This document shows positions 11,331 to 34,320 of a DNA stretch of 64,000 bases, piece after piece. Position 1 is the first letter of the stretch. Each line of letters begins with the position of its first letter. The DNA lies in the NCBI GenBank assembly GCA_963966185.1, contig CAWZYM010000402.1:483001-547000 (forward strand), written 5' to 3'. A model generated the notes under the pieces. It was given only the letters and a program-made list of their open reading frames with translations. It did no database searches and was not told the origin of the DNA. Origin of the DNA: Rhabditoides inermis. Lineage: Eukaryota; Nematoda; Chromadorea; Rhabditida; Rhabditidae. A program made the position numbers and the translations under genes.

Positions 11331-13226
11331 TTACTCGTTGAGGGCGAGGTTGGAGAAATCTGCAATCCATTTGTTTTTCAATGAACTTGAGAAATGCAGT
11401 CAAAAACAAAATTGCTGTCATGAACAAAATTCTTGCCAAAATGCGCTCAAGAACCAAATTCTTGCCAGAATGCCGTCAGGAACCGAATTATATGTTTGTG
11501 AGCCTACCAATGGGGTAGCAGTTGTCGGCGTAGCAATAGTTCTGCTCCGGGCACAGCGTTCCGAAGATGCACGGACCGATGTAAGCAGCTGAAAGACAGT
11601 TCACTTTTCATTTTTGTGTAACAATATGCACAATACAAGTAGTTAAATCGCATGCAAATCAGTCAGCATCCATTGCCTGATTCTGATCGTCAGGTAGGAA
11701 AGCTTTTTTTATCTTTCTAAAACAAAAGAAAACAATGCCATTCTCAAAAGGGAATATTAAAAAAAAGAAAACAATGCCATTCTCAAAAGGGAAAATTTCT
11801 TTTTTTTGTCCGGGTTTTTGCTTTCACTTACCGACTGGAGGGACGGCGCTGACGCCGGCAGAGTTCGGCACGCACTCGTCCTCGATGCAAGAGTACGGTC
11901 CGTCTGAATTAAAACAAGGGTTCTTTAGTGGCGATCGTGTCACCACTACCTAGCGCATACACATGCATCACGTATGCAAAGTTCCCAAAACACGAATGTC
12001 TTTGAGAGCCATTCAAAATGTCAGTTCCATATTTCATTTCAGCTCTTTGAAAAAATGCCCTGCGCGGCCGTCCATATAGCCTGCGCCAGGGCGATAGTTT
12101 TCGATCTACCTCGCTTGCAGTTCGAAATACGGTGCCATAACCGTCTGCCTCTCTTGTTTTGCGCGTTATTGCCGAGAGCTGATTCTCCGTCTTCTTCTGA
12201 TCTACCCCATCGCGCGCAACTTATTGCGAGCATAGAACTATAGGTATTGCGAGCAACTTTTTGCGAGCATAGAATGCGCAGCAGCAGCGCGCTCGCCGTT
12301 GCATGTAATCTATGACGATCGCCATCTCCTGCCGCACGTCCTCAAGCAAGCACGACTACATCTCCAAGACGGACAACTTCAAGAAGGACCGCACCAGTAT
12401 CCCGCGACTTCCGCACGACAGAGTCCACTAAAGACGATTACCTCAAGAAGGGTCGCATCTACAGTATCAGCGTCCCGAGAAGACTTCCACCCCAGCTACA
12501 GTATCCCGGCGTCATCGAGCGACCGAGGAGTTGTGCCACAAGAGCACGCAAAAAAGAGCCACAGAGCCACGTCTGCCACTGTACTTTATCTTTGCCCAAA
12601 AAAGCCTTTGTGCTAAACACTGACTCGTTTCTCACTGACTACCGGTTCGCTGTAGCTTCAATATTTGATATATTTCGTTTTATATCATATTAGTTTTTTT
12701 TATTCACTTACCAATCTGGATTATCTGGATATTCAGCAATACGCTTTCTAATGTCGAACATTCGATACAAGTATTTTACTCACTGTCTGTGAATATTCAG
12801 CAATACGCTTTCTTTTTTCTGGATGTTTCTCTTTTTTCTGGATATTCGGCAGTACGCTTTCTATTGCCGAACATAAAAACTTATTTTACTCACTGTATGT
12901 GGGGCACTCCTGGTTGATGCAGACTCCGTTCGACGCGGCGTACTTGCACTCCGGGCAGTCCGTGTTCGTCGTTGCAGCTGGGAAAGTCGAGTTCAAAATT
13001 TTTCATTTTTTGAAATTGAGTTAGCATTAAATAGTGAATTTATGTCTTGAATAATGTTCTTTTTATAGAAAGTTATATGGGTGATAACTCAACTTCGAAA
13101 ACCAGAGAGTTATCTTTATCAGAAGTACTTTAAATGCATATTTTCGACTCTCTCTCTCTCTCTCGAATAATCTGGCTCACCAGCGACAGCCACAAGAGCG
13201 AGGAGGGCGAGGGTAGTGAACTGCAT
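11331..13226 (-). CDS. Small secreted Cys-module protein, type L, copy B
   Basis: Five exons: 13181-13226, 12894-12977, 11832-11903, 11508-11588 and 11331-11359. The coding sequence appears identical to copy A (complement 6391-8290), with all splice sites kept, so this is a second intact L gene. The main regulatory difference is a T-to-C change in its TATA-like element. The CT tract in intron 1 is also shorter. Confidence 0.75.
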
Positions 13227-13262
13227 CGTTGCGAAGGCGATGTCACAGAGAACAGTCGACCG

Positions 13263-13271
13263 CCTTTTGTG
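13263..13271 (-). promoter_or_regulatory. Altered TATA-like element of gene L copy B
   Basis: The minus strand reads CACAAAAGG where copy A has CATAAAAGG. This may weaken expression of the B copy. Confidence 0.4.
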
Positions 13272-13576
13272 CGACCTGACTCAAACACAGATCACCCCGA
13301 TTAATCCAAGGCTCGCGCGAATTCAATATGAGTTCCGCAATTTTTTTTGCTCGCGATCGCTTGGTCACATTTTTGATTATTCTCGCACGGTAGTTTTTCT
13401 ATGTTGGAAACGCATCGACATCAGAACACAGATCGGTAGATCAATCAGCTCTCGTAGTGTGTGCGGGGTCGCGTTTCAAGTTTTGATCGCGCAATCCCGG
13501 CTTTGCTGCCATACCACAACCAGCTTAATGTCGTTGAAACGAGACAGATCGCCATGTAAAAGAGCCCTTTACTGAA

Positions 13577-13753
<177 letters not shown>

Positions 13754-13815
13754 TTGGGGTCTGATACGTGCGACGGTCTTCCATCTTCTAATGCGCATAG
13801 GCGGAACCATGAGAG

Positions 13816-13824
13816 TATATAAAA
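13816..13824 (+). promoter_or_regulatory. TATA box of gene M copy B
   Basis: TATATAAAA lies about 50 bases before the start codon at 13868. Confidence 0.6.
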
Positions 13825-13867
13825 TGGAGGTGGCGGTAGGTGTGGTCATCTGAGCATCACCTCAACA

Positions 13868-13928
13868 ATGCAGTACGCAACCGTCGCCCTCGTCGCTCTT
13901 CTTGTAGTCCCCGCCGGTGAGCCATCTC

Positions 13929-13971
<43 letters not shown>

Positions 13972-14945
13972 GTCTCTCTCTTTCTCTCTTTCTCTCTCAA
14001 ATTAATTTTCAGCGGCCAAGTACGCGCTGAGCTCTGGTCCGTGCGTCAACCAGCTCTGTCCCAACAGCGGTGAGAATAATTAAAGAAACAATGACTTTTA
14101 TTTTTTTGTCTGGTTCACATTGCTTGAGTCACAAATCGGAAACACATTCCGCAACATGCAGACAGTTTTGTCACGTTCTGACGTTCTGATTAATGAAATT
14201 GGATGAAACTCTAAACGCCCCTGTGTCACAAATAAGTCACAAATGAGTGAAATACTGTTTCTATTTGAAAAAAAAATGCAGCCGACACTTGCTTCGAGGA
14301 AGAGTGCGTGCCGATCGCGGCCGGAAGCCAGCCGAATCCTCCCACTGGTGAGGGGGGGGGGGGAGAGGGAGAGAGAGGGAGAGAGAGGGGGAGAGAGAGG
14401 GAAAGAGAGGGAGGGAGAGACAGAGACAGAGAGAGAGAGACAGAAAGAGAGAGAGAGAGAAAGAGAGAGAGATTCAGGCGCCTCGACTGGTCCGTGCGTG
14501 AACGGCCTGTGCCCCAGCAACGGCGCCTACTGCCTCAGCGACTCGTGCTACCCGCTCGGTATTTTTTAAAGATTAATATTTTTATCTGCCAAGAGAATTG
14601 AGAGACACACTGACACACACACCAGAAAATGTACGATGCGGCAAGTATTGAGCTGACCCTAGGCTCTCTGTACCAAACATTTAGCTGCTTGGAGGTTGGA
14701 ACTCTAACAATAATGAAATAATGTTTATCGAATGTCTGTCATTGGCGAGAATCATGATACTACGGATGTGTGGTAAAGAGTGAAAAGTGGTAGAAAAAGA
14801 ACATATGACAACTTGAGTGAGAGTCTACTGTCCCTGTTCAGACTTCTCGAGCCTCGAGGTCGTCGCTGCTGCCTCCACCACCGAGCGTCCTGGAAAGGAA
14901 AAAGGAAAGGGAAAGGGAAAGGGCAAGGGAGACAGCCAGCACTAA
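13868..14945 (+). CDS. Small secreted Cys-module protein, type M, copy B (intact)
   Basis: Five exons: 13868-13916, 14013-14069, 14282-14347, 14478-14558 and 14842-14945, all phase-1 introns, about 119 residues. Exon 1 is a signal peptide; exon 2 carries GPCVNQLCP; exon 3 CFEDECVP; exon 4 GPCVN with C-x4-C-x6-C-x4-C ending CYPL. The last exon starts DFSSLE and ends in a Lys/Gly repeat (GKGKGKGKG) before DSQH. Both acceptors lost in copy A are AG here. The last exon lies beyond the duplicated block. The basic KG tail is unlike the other family members. Function unknown; secretion is inferred from the signal peptide. Confidence 0.78.
14350..14475 (+). repeat. GA-rich tract in intron 3 of gene M copy B
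   Basis: An imperfect G/A tract with a run of about 13 G begins at the GTGAG donor. It replaces the pure (GA)n of copy A. Confidence 0.9.
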
Positions 14946-15345
14946 ACAGTCACTTATCTAATATTACAACCATAAATTGTTTTGCTTCGTTAATGCCGCT
15001 CGATCACGTGTGAAACACCTCAAAAAAACTTCTGACCTAGACTTTTTTCTCTCTAGAAATGACGCGACTGAGCGGTTTGAGTGCGCAATGCGCTTATAGG
15101 GACGCCTTCTTCCAAATACGCCCCCGATCAGCTGTGGAAAACACTCGACTCACGATATTTGCCCGCGGATCAGCCACTCTTGCCAGCTGCGCTCTCTTCA
15201 AATAGCCTGCTCTCTCGTCGAGGGACACTTTTCTGGCAGTCTCGCGCCGTCTCGTTAATCGCTGATCTCTAATCGCACCCAGGCTCCCTCTATTGTCTCA
15301 CAGCACCGGCTATATAGGGCGAGTTAGCCTGCTGAGAGTGGAATC
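14946..15345. other. Intergenic region upstream of gene N
   Basis: No coding exon is seen. A TATATAG element at 15311-15317, 29 bases before the N start codon, is the only regulatory candidate. Confidence 0.5.
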
Positions 15346-16110
15346 ATGCATTCACTCGCCCTACTCGCTTTTTGTGTGGCTGCCGCCTACGCGCAGTGTG
15401 AGTTGTTTTTTTTTATATTGCGTTTCAACGTATCATGGTGTTCTAGCGGTCATCTACAAGGTGGCCGTTGGTCCGTGCGTCAACCTGCAGTGCATGGAAG
15501 GTAAGTGGACCTGCTTTGTTTTTTACCATTTATATTTTCGTACTTCCCAACCTTTGCAAACATGTCATCGCAACTGATCAACATTTAGCAAAACTATCGA
15601 TCCATAAAATGGGAAGCTCCGCTCAATGCATTCGAACCGAGAGAAAAATGAAATCATAATCAATCAATAACCGCACTTCCAGCCCACCACTGCTACCAGG
15701 ACCAGTGCGTGCCGTACTCGGCAGCAAAGCGTCCCGATCCGCCGACCGCCGAGCCGATCGGCCCGTGCGTGAACACCTTCTGCCCCAAGGGCAACTACTG
15801 CCACAACGACAAGTGCCACCCGCTCGGTGCGTTTTTTAAAACTCGCAGTCGCGGCCACTGTCACCGCGCGGGCCTGCTGTCTTTGGGCCCTGAGCCGTTG
15901 TTTGTTGAAATCAGAAGTGACAAACTAAACGTACGACAAACTGCTACTGGTTGCAGTCGTATATGATTACATGAAAATTTCGCGTCCATAAATTCTATCG
16001 GACTTATTATTTTGCTTGCAGACTTCTCGGGTCTGGAGGTGGACACGGACGCGAAGAAGATCGAGGACAAGATCGCCGAGAAGGTCTTCGCCGACTTCAC
16101 CATGGCTTGA
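15346..16110 (+). CDS. Small secreted Cys-module protein, type N
   Basis: Four exons: 15346-15397, 15447-15500, 15683-15826 and 16022-16110, about 112 residues. Exon 1 is a signal peptide (MHSLALLAFCVAAAYA). Exon 2 carries VGPCVNLQC. Exon 3 is a fusion of two modules that are separate exons in M and P: CYQDQCVP, then GPCVN with C-x4-C-x5-C-x4-C ending CHPL. The last exon starts DFSGLE and continues with a charged helix (VDTDAKKIEDKIAEKVFADF). All introns are phase 1. AATAAA at 16172 follows the stop. It belongs to the same family as L, M and P; its function is not recognised. Confidence 0.78.
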
Positions 16111-16171
16111 ATGACGTCACGTCATAGTCCACCTTCGCATAATAACTGTAGCATGTACATATACGATTCGT

Positions 16172-16187
16172 AATAAAACTATTTATT
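16172..16187. promoter_or_regulatory. Back-to-back poly(A) signals of convergent genes N and P
   Basis: AATAAA on + at 16172-16177 and AATAAA on - (TTTATT on +) at 16182-16187 are five bases apart, so N and P copy A overlap at their 3' ends. The same pair is at 18073-18088 in the duplicate. Confidence 0.65.
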
Positions 16188-16239
16188 CGATTGCGCTAAG
16201 GGAATACTGCCGATGGTTCGTGTGACCAAGCACGGGCGA

Positions 16240-16637
16240 TTAGTTGAGCACGAGTCCGGAGAAGTCTGTAAGTAACACATGTTCAGTTGCCCTAGCGCAC
16301 TTCCCAGCAAGACCCAGCACGACATACAGTTCTATTCTTGATATAAATACAACCATCTGTCTCTGATTCTGGAAGTGAATTTTGGACCCATCCACTTTTG
16401 TATTTTTGACGCAGGTTTTCTGCAATAAGTTATTGTTATGTATTTCTCACCGGTCGGATAGCAGGCGTTTGCGTGGCAGTAGTGACCGGCCGGGCACAGC
16501 AGGTTCACGCAAGGGCCGATCGCCGCGGCTGTGAACAATAGTTTCCAGTGTATTATTGAGTTTGAGGTATCGCCTCTTGAAGGCGTGAAGCCGAAGCTTC
16601 TCACACAACAATCCAATCTAGAGTGCATATTCGGGAA

Positions 16638-16685
<48 letters not shown>

Positions 16686-17138
16686 AAGGGAGATAGAGAG
16701 AGAGAGAGACTCACCGGTGGGAGGGATGTGGTTGATTCCCGCGAACTCCGGAACGCACTCGTCTTCCAAGCACGCATGGTCTGCCATTTAGAAACTCACT
16801 TCACCCGCCAACTTTTTTTTAAACTCCGTATGCCATTGCTCATTATGCTGTCTTGCGCTGTTTCTCCGAATGTACACCGTAGTACATTTATTGTTATTAT
16901 TATTATTCACTCACCAGCCGGGCACACTTTGTACGCGCCCATATCGAGGCACGGACCGATGGTGGCGTTGTACTTCCACGCAGACGCTGAAGTTAGTTTG
17001 GGAGTGGAGAGAGAGAGGGAGGGAGGGAGAGAGAGAGAGATATAGAGATAGAGAGAGAGAGAGGAAGAAGGAGGAAGAAGAGTAGACAATCTCACCGACA
17101 GCCACAAGAGCGAAGAGAACGACGAGGAAGAACTTCAT
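16240..17138 (-). CDS. Small secreted Cys-module protein, type P, copy A
   Basis: Five exons: 17096-17138, 16915-16986, 16715-16780, 16451-16528 and 16240-16265, all phase-1 introns, about 95 residues. Exon 1 is a signal peptide (MKFFLVVLFALVAV). Exon 2 carries GPCLDMGAYKVCPA, exon 3 CLEDECVPEFAG, exon 4 GPCVN with C-x4-C-x5-C-x4-C ending CYPT, and the last exon DFSGLVLN. A TATAAAA is at 17188-17194 on the minus strand, about 50 bases upstream. GA/CT microsatellites fill introns 1 and 3. Function unknown. Confidence 0.78.
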
Positions 17139-17187
17139 TGTTGGAGAGGAGTTGAGCGTCCGATGTTCTCCCACCTCCCATCCTCCC

Positions 17188-17194
17188 TTTTATA
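17188..17194 (-). promoter_or_regulatory. TATA box of gene P copy A
   Basis: TATAAAA on the minus strand, followed by GGG, as in copy B at 19208-19214. Confidence 0.55.
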
Positions 17195-17524
17195 CGCACT
17201 CCTCTCTCAACCGCTCAGCTGGCACCACTCTCATAAGCCTATTCAAAATGCAAATCGTTCGAATTACTTCCCCCTTTTTTCGAACCGCGCGTTGGACTCA
17301 GCCGTTTTTCTGGTGTGTTCTGTGTTTAGTGCGAGTTTGATCCGACTACGTGGTTTCGAAAGTGAACAGCAACACAGTGTCCTGTCTACGGTTCTGCAAA
17401 ATAGGCCCATGGATAACGCATGAACAGCTTTGCACTTGTGCGCTGAGAACTCATCTGCAGAATCGGCCCCGGGCCGATTTTATTTTTTTTTGCAGACAGA
17501 CCTGATCGCTTGTAGAGGCAAAAC

Positions 17525-17602
17525 GTTTGCCGCGCACGGGATTCGAACTCTCGAGGTGAGATAAAATGGCGCGATACTACGCCACTACACCATCATGCCA
17601 CG
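17525..17602 (-). repeat. tRNA-derived (SINE-like) or tRNA pseudogene remnant
   Basis: The minus strand contains an A-box-like TGGTGTAGTGG and, about 40 bases later, a B-box-like GAGTTCGAATCCC. The acceptor and T stems do not pair, so it is not a working tRNA. It sits in the unique spacer between the two copies of the N/P duplication, close to a T-rich tract (17482-17492). A SINE head is the simplest reading. Confidence 0.4.
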
Positions 17603-17660
17603 TGTTGCGGGATGCGCTAACTAATAGTCGACAGCGCGCAACACTAAATGGCTTTTGATC

Positions 17661-18011
17661 AACACCTTCTGCCCCAAGGGCAACAACTGTCACAACGACA
17701 AGTGCCACCCGCTCGGTGCGTTTTTTTTTTAAACTCGCAGTCGTCGCGATCCGGCTACTGTCACCGCGCGGGCCTGCTGCCTTTGGGCCCTGAGCCGTTG
17801 TTTGTTGAAATCAAAAGGGACAAACTACGCCAAACTGCTCCTGGTTGCAGTAATAAATGATTACATGAAAAATTTTTTCTATCGGACACTAAATTCTATC
17901 AGACTTATTATTTTGCTTGCAGACTTCTCGGGTCTGGAGGTGGACACGGACGCGAAGAAGATCGAGGACAAGATCGCCGAGAAGGTCTTCGCCGACTTCA
18001 CCATGGCTTGA
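17661..18011 (+). pseudogene. 3' relic of secreted gene N
   Basis: Only the last part of exon 3 (17661-17715) and all of the last exon (17923-18011, same as 16022-16110) are present. The signal peptide, first Cys module and most of exon 3 are missing, and the sequence left of 17661 is unrelated. One codon differs within the remaining module (NN for NY before a Cys). It is a by-product of the second duplication. Confidence 0.82.
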
Positions 18012-18147
18012 ATGACGTCACGTCATAGTCCACCCACGCATAATAACTGTAGCATGTACATATACGATTCGTAATAAAACTATTTATTCGATTGCGCTAA
18101 TGGAACACTGCGATGGTTCGTGTGACCGAGCATTTTTTTTCGGGCGA

Positions 18148-18587
18148 TCAGTTGAGCACGAGTCCGGAGAAATCTGCAAATAACACATGTTCAGTTGCCC
18201 TAGCGCACTTCCCAGCAAGACCCAGCAAGACATACAGTTCTGTTCTTGATATGAATATAACCATCTGTCTCTGATTCTGGAAGTGAATCTTTGACGTTGA
18301 CCTATCCACTTCTGTACTTTTGACGCAGGTTTTCGGCAATAAGTTATTATTATTATGTATTTCTCACCGGTCGGATAGCAGGCGTTGGCGTGGCAGTAGT
18401 GACCGGCCGGGCACAGCAGGTTCACGCAAGGGCCGATCGCCGCGGCTGTGAACCTTTTCTTTTTATTTATAACAATAATTTTCTGTGTTTTTTTCAAGTT
18501 TGAGGTATCGCCTCTTGAAGACGTGAATCCGAAACTTCTAACACAACAACACTCCAATCTAGAGTGCATATTCGGGAAAGAAAAGAG

Positions 18588-18654
<67 letters not shown>

Positions 18655-18842
18655 CACCGGTGGGAGGGATGGGGTTGATTCCCGCGGACTCCGGAACGCA
18701 CTCGTCTTCCAAGCACGCATGGTCTGCCATTTAGAAAGTCACTTCACTCGCCCACTTTTTTTATTTTTTAACACCGTATGCCATTGCTCATTATGCTGTC
18801 TTGCGCTGTTTCTCCGAATGTACACCGTACTTAATACATTTA

Positions 18843-18882
<40 letters not shown>

Positions 18883-19048
18883 CTCACCAGCCGGGCACAC
18901 TTTGTACGCGCCCATATCGAGGCACGGACCGATGGTGGCGTTGTACTTCCACGCAGACGCTGAAGTTAATTTGGGAGTGGAGAGAGAGAGGGAGGGAGAG
19001 GGAGGGAGAGGGAGAGAGAGGGGGAAGGGGGAGATATATATATAGAGA

Positions 19049-19082
<34 letters not shown>

Positions 19083-19158
19083 AAGAGAGAGAACGAAGAA
19101 GTGAGTCAGACTCACCGACAGCCACAAGAGCGAGGAGAACGACGAGGAAGAACTTCAT
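18148..19158 (-). CDS. Small secreted Cys-module protein, type P, copy B
   Basis: Five exons: 19116-19158, 18888-18959, 18658-18723, 18368-18445 and 18148-18173, same lengths and phases as P copy A. Differences are few: FFLVVLLAL for FFLVVLFAL in the signal peptide, ESAGINPIPP for EFAGINHIPP in the third module, and a TGA stop instead of TAA. All splice sites are kept, so it appears functional. TATAAAA lies at 19208-19214. Confidence 0.78.
18589..18652 (+). repeat. (GA)n microsatellite beside a donor of gene P copy B
   Basis: On the coding strand it directly follows the GTGAGT donor of exon 3 as a CT tract. The copy A counterpart is at 16639-16709. Confidence 0.9.
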
Positions 19159-19400
19159 AGTTGGAGGGGAGTTGAGCGTCCGATGTTCTCCCACCTCCCA
19201 TCACCCCTTTTATACGCACTCCTCTCTCAAGCGTCCATGCAGGCACCGCTCACATGAGCCCTATTCAATATGCAAATCGTTCGAACTACTTCCCCCTTTT
19301 TTCGAACCACGCGTTGGACTCAGCCGTTTTTCTGGTGTGTTCTGTGTTTAGAGCGAGTTTGATCCGACTACGTGGATTTTGGTTTCGGAAGTAGGCACCG

Positions 19401-19966
19401 ACACTTCCACGTTTGCCAAAGTATTGTCAAAATCAGAACACAATTCGATTGATGATATGCGACTCGGATCATATATCTAGTGTTTGCAAAAGAAACAAAG
19501 CATCATTACTTAAAGAAGATCTCCGGGGAAAACAGAACTTGCGGGCGATCAGGGCAAATCGTATATGAAAAAATCAAATATACTTATAATTTTCTGAGAT
19601 GAATTCAAAAATTAGCATAAAAGAATATTTTACTACGAGTCCGCGATGGCTAAGATGCAACGAAATATCCCGCCCCTTGCGTGTTGCAACAGCACAGGGC
19701 GATCAGCTGATCGGTTGTTTCGCAGTTTTCTCTCGTTTTCTTGTGTTTGGTTGTGTTTGGTTTATGTTTTCATAATACCAACAAGATATTAGAACTAACA
19801 TTTACGCCTTTCACATTAATATGATTCAAATTGTACACGCATGATTGTTCTTTAAATTCTTTCGAAATGTGTCAGTGCCCTGTTTCATGCACGCGAGCTC
19901 ATCCCGAGTCTGTTTTTGTACTGATCGTAATTTGCAGGTTTATTATCCTTGTGCCGGTTACAAACA
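19401..19966. other. Intergenic region
   Basis: No coding exon, RNA gene or repeat is recognised here. Confidence 0.4.
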
Positions 19967-20220
19967 ATGTGCTGTAGCAGTACTCGGCTACTCGGCGAGG
20001 GGCTATGCGAAAAGCTGCTGAACAAGCTGGGCAACTGGCTGGGTATGGGCAGTGAGTGCAGGCGGACAAGCACCACACGTGAGTAATGTGTTTTCTATAA
20101 TTGCATATGGCAGCTGAGTTAATTTTGAAATGCTCCAACTACTGTTTATATGTACCGTGGTATTGTTACTCATTTACTCATTCTTCAGGTTATGTTCTGC
20201 ACCGCCGCGCCTGCGCCTAG
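19967..20220 (+). CDS. Possible two-exon microprotein
   Basis: An ATG at 19967 opens a 37-codon exon (to 20078, GTGAGT donor) encoding MCCSSTRLLGEGLCEKLL and a NKLGNWLG helix. It splices in frame to 20189-20220 (TTCTTCAG acceptor), ending RRACA and TAG, for 47 residues. A TTTGCAG acceptor lies about 30 bases before the ATG, as for trans-spliced worm genes. The frame has four or five Cys and an amphipathic segment. No family is recognised and the exon pair could be chance. Confidence 0.3.
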
Positions 20221-23200
20221 TTCCACTTCCACTCCCGGGAGTGTATTTCAGGCACGTTTTCAATTGTTATAAAGTGCGCCTAGTTTCACTGCATTTTCGC
20301 GCATCGGAATTCAGTCGTATGGTTGTAAACAGTTCGTGCTTTCTGGGAATATATTTTTAGGCACATCGCGTCTCCGTCATGGTATGGACGTCACGTCATC
20401 GACACGTAGCTTCATCATGTCAGGCCGTGTCTACTTTCTCATCCACCAGGAATCTTCGACTTGCAAAACTGTTTTAGTGGGATCATGTTTAATAAATGAT
20501 GTTCATATCATAAATTTCGTTTATGTTTGATTATGTCAATGTCAGTTATTCGGGGATTGTGAGTGCTCTGTGAGTGCGGTATCGACCATAAGTACTGATC
20601 GTTATTGGCGGTGTTCGTTATTGGCGGCGATCGTTATTGGATGTATTATTGGCGGTGTTCATAAAACATTTGTTTTCCACTTCGATATCATTTGCATTTA
20701 GTATCACAATATCACACAATTGATGATGAAGACTTCGTTGGTATGAGGGAGAGATGAGAGGCTGGCAGGCCGCGCCCTTTCCGGTTTGACCTACTCACTC
20801 GCGCCCGTGTGTTCGACCTCTCTCTCTCCTCTCATTCCCGCCAGCCCACGCATTTGTAAAATGGTCCCGCATGGAAAGGCTGTTGCAGACGCAACAATTC
20901 TAAACCTGGGTTTGACTGGTCCAGCCGTAGTGACTTATTCCCCGGTGATCTTCTTTAATAGGAGGATACATTTTTGATCAAAGAGATGTATGATAAGTGA
21001 TTGTTTAGGGACATTGTGCATGTAAGGTAAGCATGTAAGATTAATATATTTTTACGCTCATATTCGTGGCACAAAACAAAAAAAACTTCCTCTTTTTCAG
21101 CAATAGTAACTTGTGTGAAACTTAATTTTCGTTTTTGTACATAATAAACCATTGATGGAATCACGACATAATGTGCCGAGATGTACTATACACATAATAC
21201 CCTTTTACTTAATAAGTATTCAGATTACGATTATCCTAGATATTGAGACTTCACTCGAGAGCATTAAGCTCAAAATCGTGCAATTTTGTGCAATTGAATA
21301 TAAATACATATTCAATCGGATCTCAGCGCTTGATGAACCGTGATTAGAAAGTTTCGTTTTGGTGAGATATTAGTATTTACTGTGTCACTTATAGTTTCTC
21401 TGAACTTCGAACTTCGTAGAGTATTCGATGTTTGATATCGTCAATGAAAAAAGATGTTTCGACAGCGCTTTTGTAAAAAAAAACTCAAAAAATCGTATTT
21501 TGATTTGTAATGATCTTTGACTTTTTAGTTGTACCTGTTAGTTTTTTATTTTACATAACTAATATCCTCTATCAACCATCAAAACGTCGAACTTCATAAC
21601 AAAACGTCAAACTTCATAACCGTAAGTAGTCCCTGGAGACATTTCCAAGATATCATAGGCAGAAAAGACATCTCGTTTTCGCTGCATTTTCGTTTTCGAT
21701 CTTTTAACCCATTGATCTTTGTTTTTGAAACGACAGCTACGTGAAAACAGCTATCGTTCGTGAGTTCACTGCTTCAAAATATTGCAGAAAGAATATTTCC
21801 CGCTTTTCAATGGAATAACAATGCAACATATCTAGATCTTTCTAAGCTATCCAATCTCATACGAGATGAGTCAACAATCGTCTTTGCGGGTTTCAAAATG
21901 AGATTCATTCAATTTCAGACTCAGTTTTTCAGATTTATTTCTGAGTGTGTAAGTGTACAGCTAATCACAGTATAAAGGCTAAGCACATCAACACACCGTT
22001 CCAACCCCTGAAATTGAATGAGTGTTACCATTTTACATTTGCATAGATCCCACACTTACACGCAATCACATGAAAAACGGCTGTGAACTTAAATATGTTA
22101 AAGATTCAGCATATTGACTCGGATCCGGATTTATCTAACCATCAGATGAGCTTATAAGTAGTCGGGATACACACAAACGCAGGATGACGTTGCAAGTGGT
22201 GCGTTGGCTTTCTTCAGAGCTCTCACCAGGACACGATTCCGACCCTACCTGCGTCCGTGTCGAAATAGCTTTCTCCGCCATTCAAGAGCGCTCGTAAACG
22301 GGCCGGCAAAAACACTCAATTATCCTTGGATCGAGGTAATTTGCACATTAGCCGAGCAGACGGTGCGGCGTCTGCGCGCAGCCCGGACTTCCTTTCCACC
22401 ATCACTCCTACAGTATTCCTGTCCATCTACAGTACACCTGGCGGGCCTTCTACAGTAACCCCCGGTGTGTGTGTGCGTGGATTCTGGCAGCTCATCCATC
22501 ACTACAGCGGCGAGTAAGACAAACGAGCGAGCGGCGGCTCGCCGACCCTGCGCTCTCCTGCATTCCCGCACTCTCTCACTCTCACCTGCACATAAGGTCT
22601 GCGTCTCTCGCACTTCTCTCGCTCTCTTCCCACAGCACAGTCTCTCGCTAATCTCTCGCGTCTGCGTCTGCGCATAACGCGTGCTCTCTCGCGCGCTGTC
22701 AGTTCGCATTAGTGGACTCGTTTTGGAGCGCTGTGGTGGCGGGATGGAATACTGTAGCCTCTTTCGTCCACATACCGCCCAGTTTCCCCCATCTCTATCC
22801 GCGCCCCTTCTTTTTCCTTCTCTCGGCACAACTTTTATTTCTCGCACAGAGCGAAGAGAACACGAAAAAACACTTGTACACACAATTCGAACACACATTT
22901 TTGGGAGGGGTTGCGTCGGCGCCAATCAATCAATCAATAAATCAAATCACAAAGCTCATAGTAACACATTGACAATGACGCAACACCGCACACCATATCA
23001 AAGTGGGGAAATCGATATAGCGAGTGAGAGACATGAAATCATGTCTCAAATACTCACTCACACATACACAACTCATCAATCGGATATGTAAACAAACACA
23101 CAAGGATGCCGCCACGAAAAAATAGAGATAACTGGGTGTGGGGGCAAGTGGAGTATGACAGCGCGCATCATTGGGGGAGTGGGTGGAAACAGGAGGGGGT

Positions 23201-23226
23201 GGACTATGGTGTCTGGGAGGAGACGT
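20221..23226. other. Long intergenic region
   Basis: No convincing exons. 20560-20660 has repeated GTTATTGGCGG motifs. 22460-22680 is CT-rich low complexity. The right end abuts the 3' end of vab-3. Confidence 0.45.

Positions 23227-34320
<11,094 letters not shown>

Larger units (their letters stand above)
15772..17360. repeat. Second local duplication, copy A'
   Basis: This block, from inside exon 3 of N through gene P and its promoter, is repeated at 17661-19400 with small changes, mostly in microsatellites and at a few third positions. Confidence 0.8.
17661..19400. repeat. Second local duplication, copy B'
   Basis: Repeats 15772-17360. It contains the N relic and an intact P gene. Confidence 0.8.

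Noticed and set aside
20760..20850. Inverted repeat (GAGAGATGAGAGG versus CTCTCTCCTCTCATT)
   Set aside because: The pairing is imperfect and explained by shared GA/CT richness; no terminal repeats or transposase are nearby.
22320..22925. 201-residue minus-strand frame
   Set aside because: It reads Arg/Ser-rich low-complexity sequence over CT-rich DNA, with no splice context or recognisable domain.
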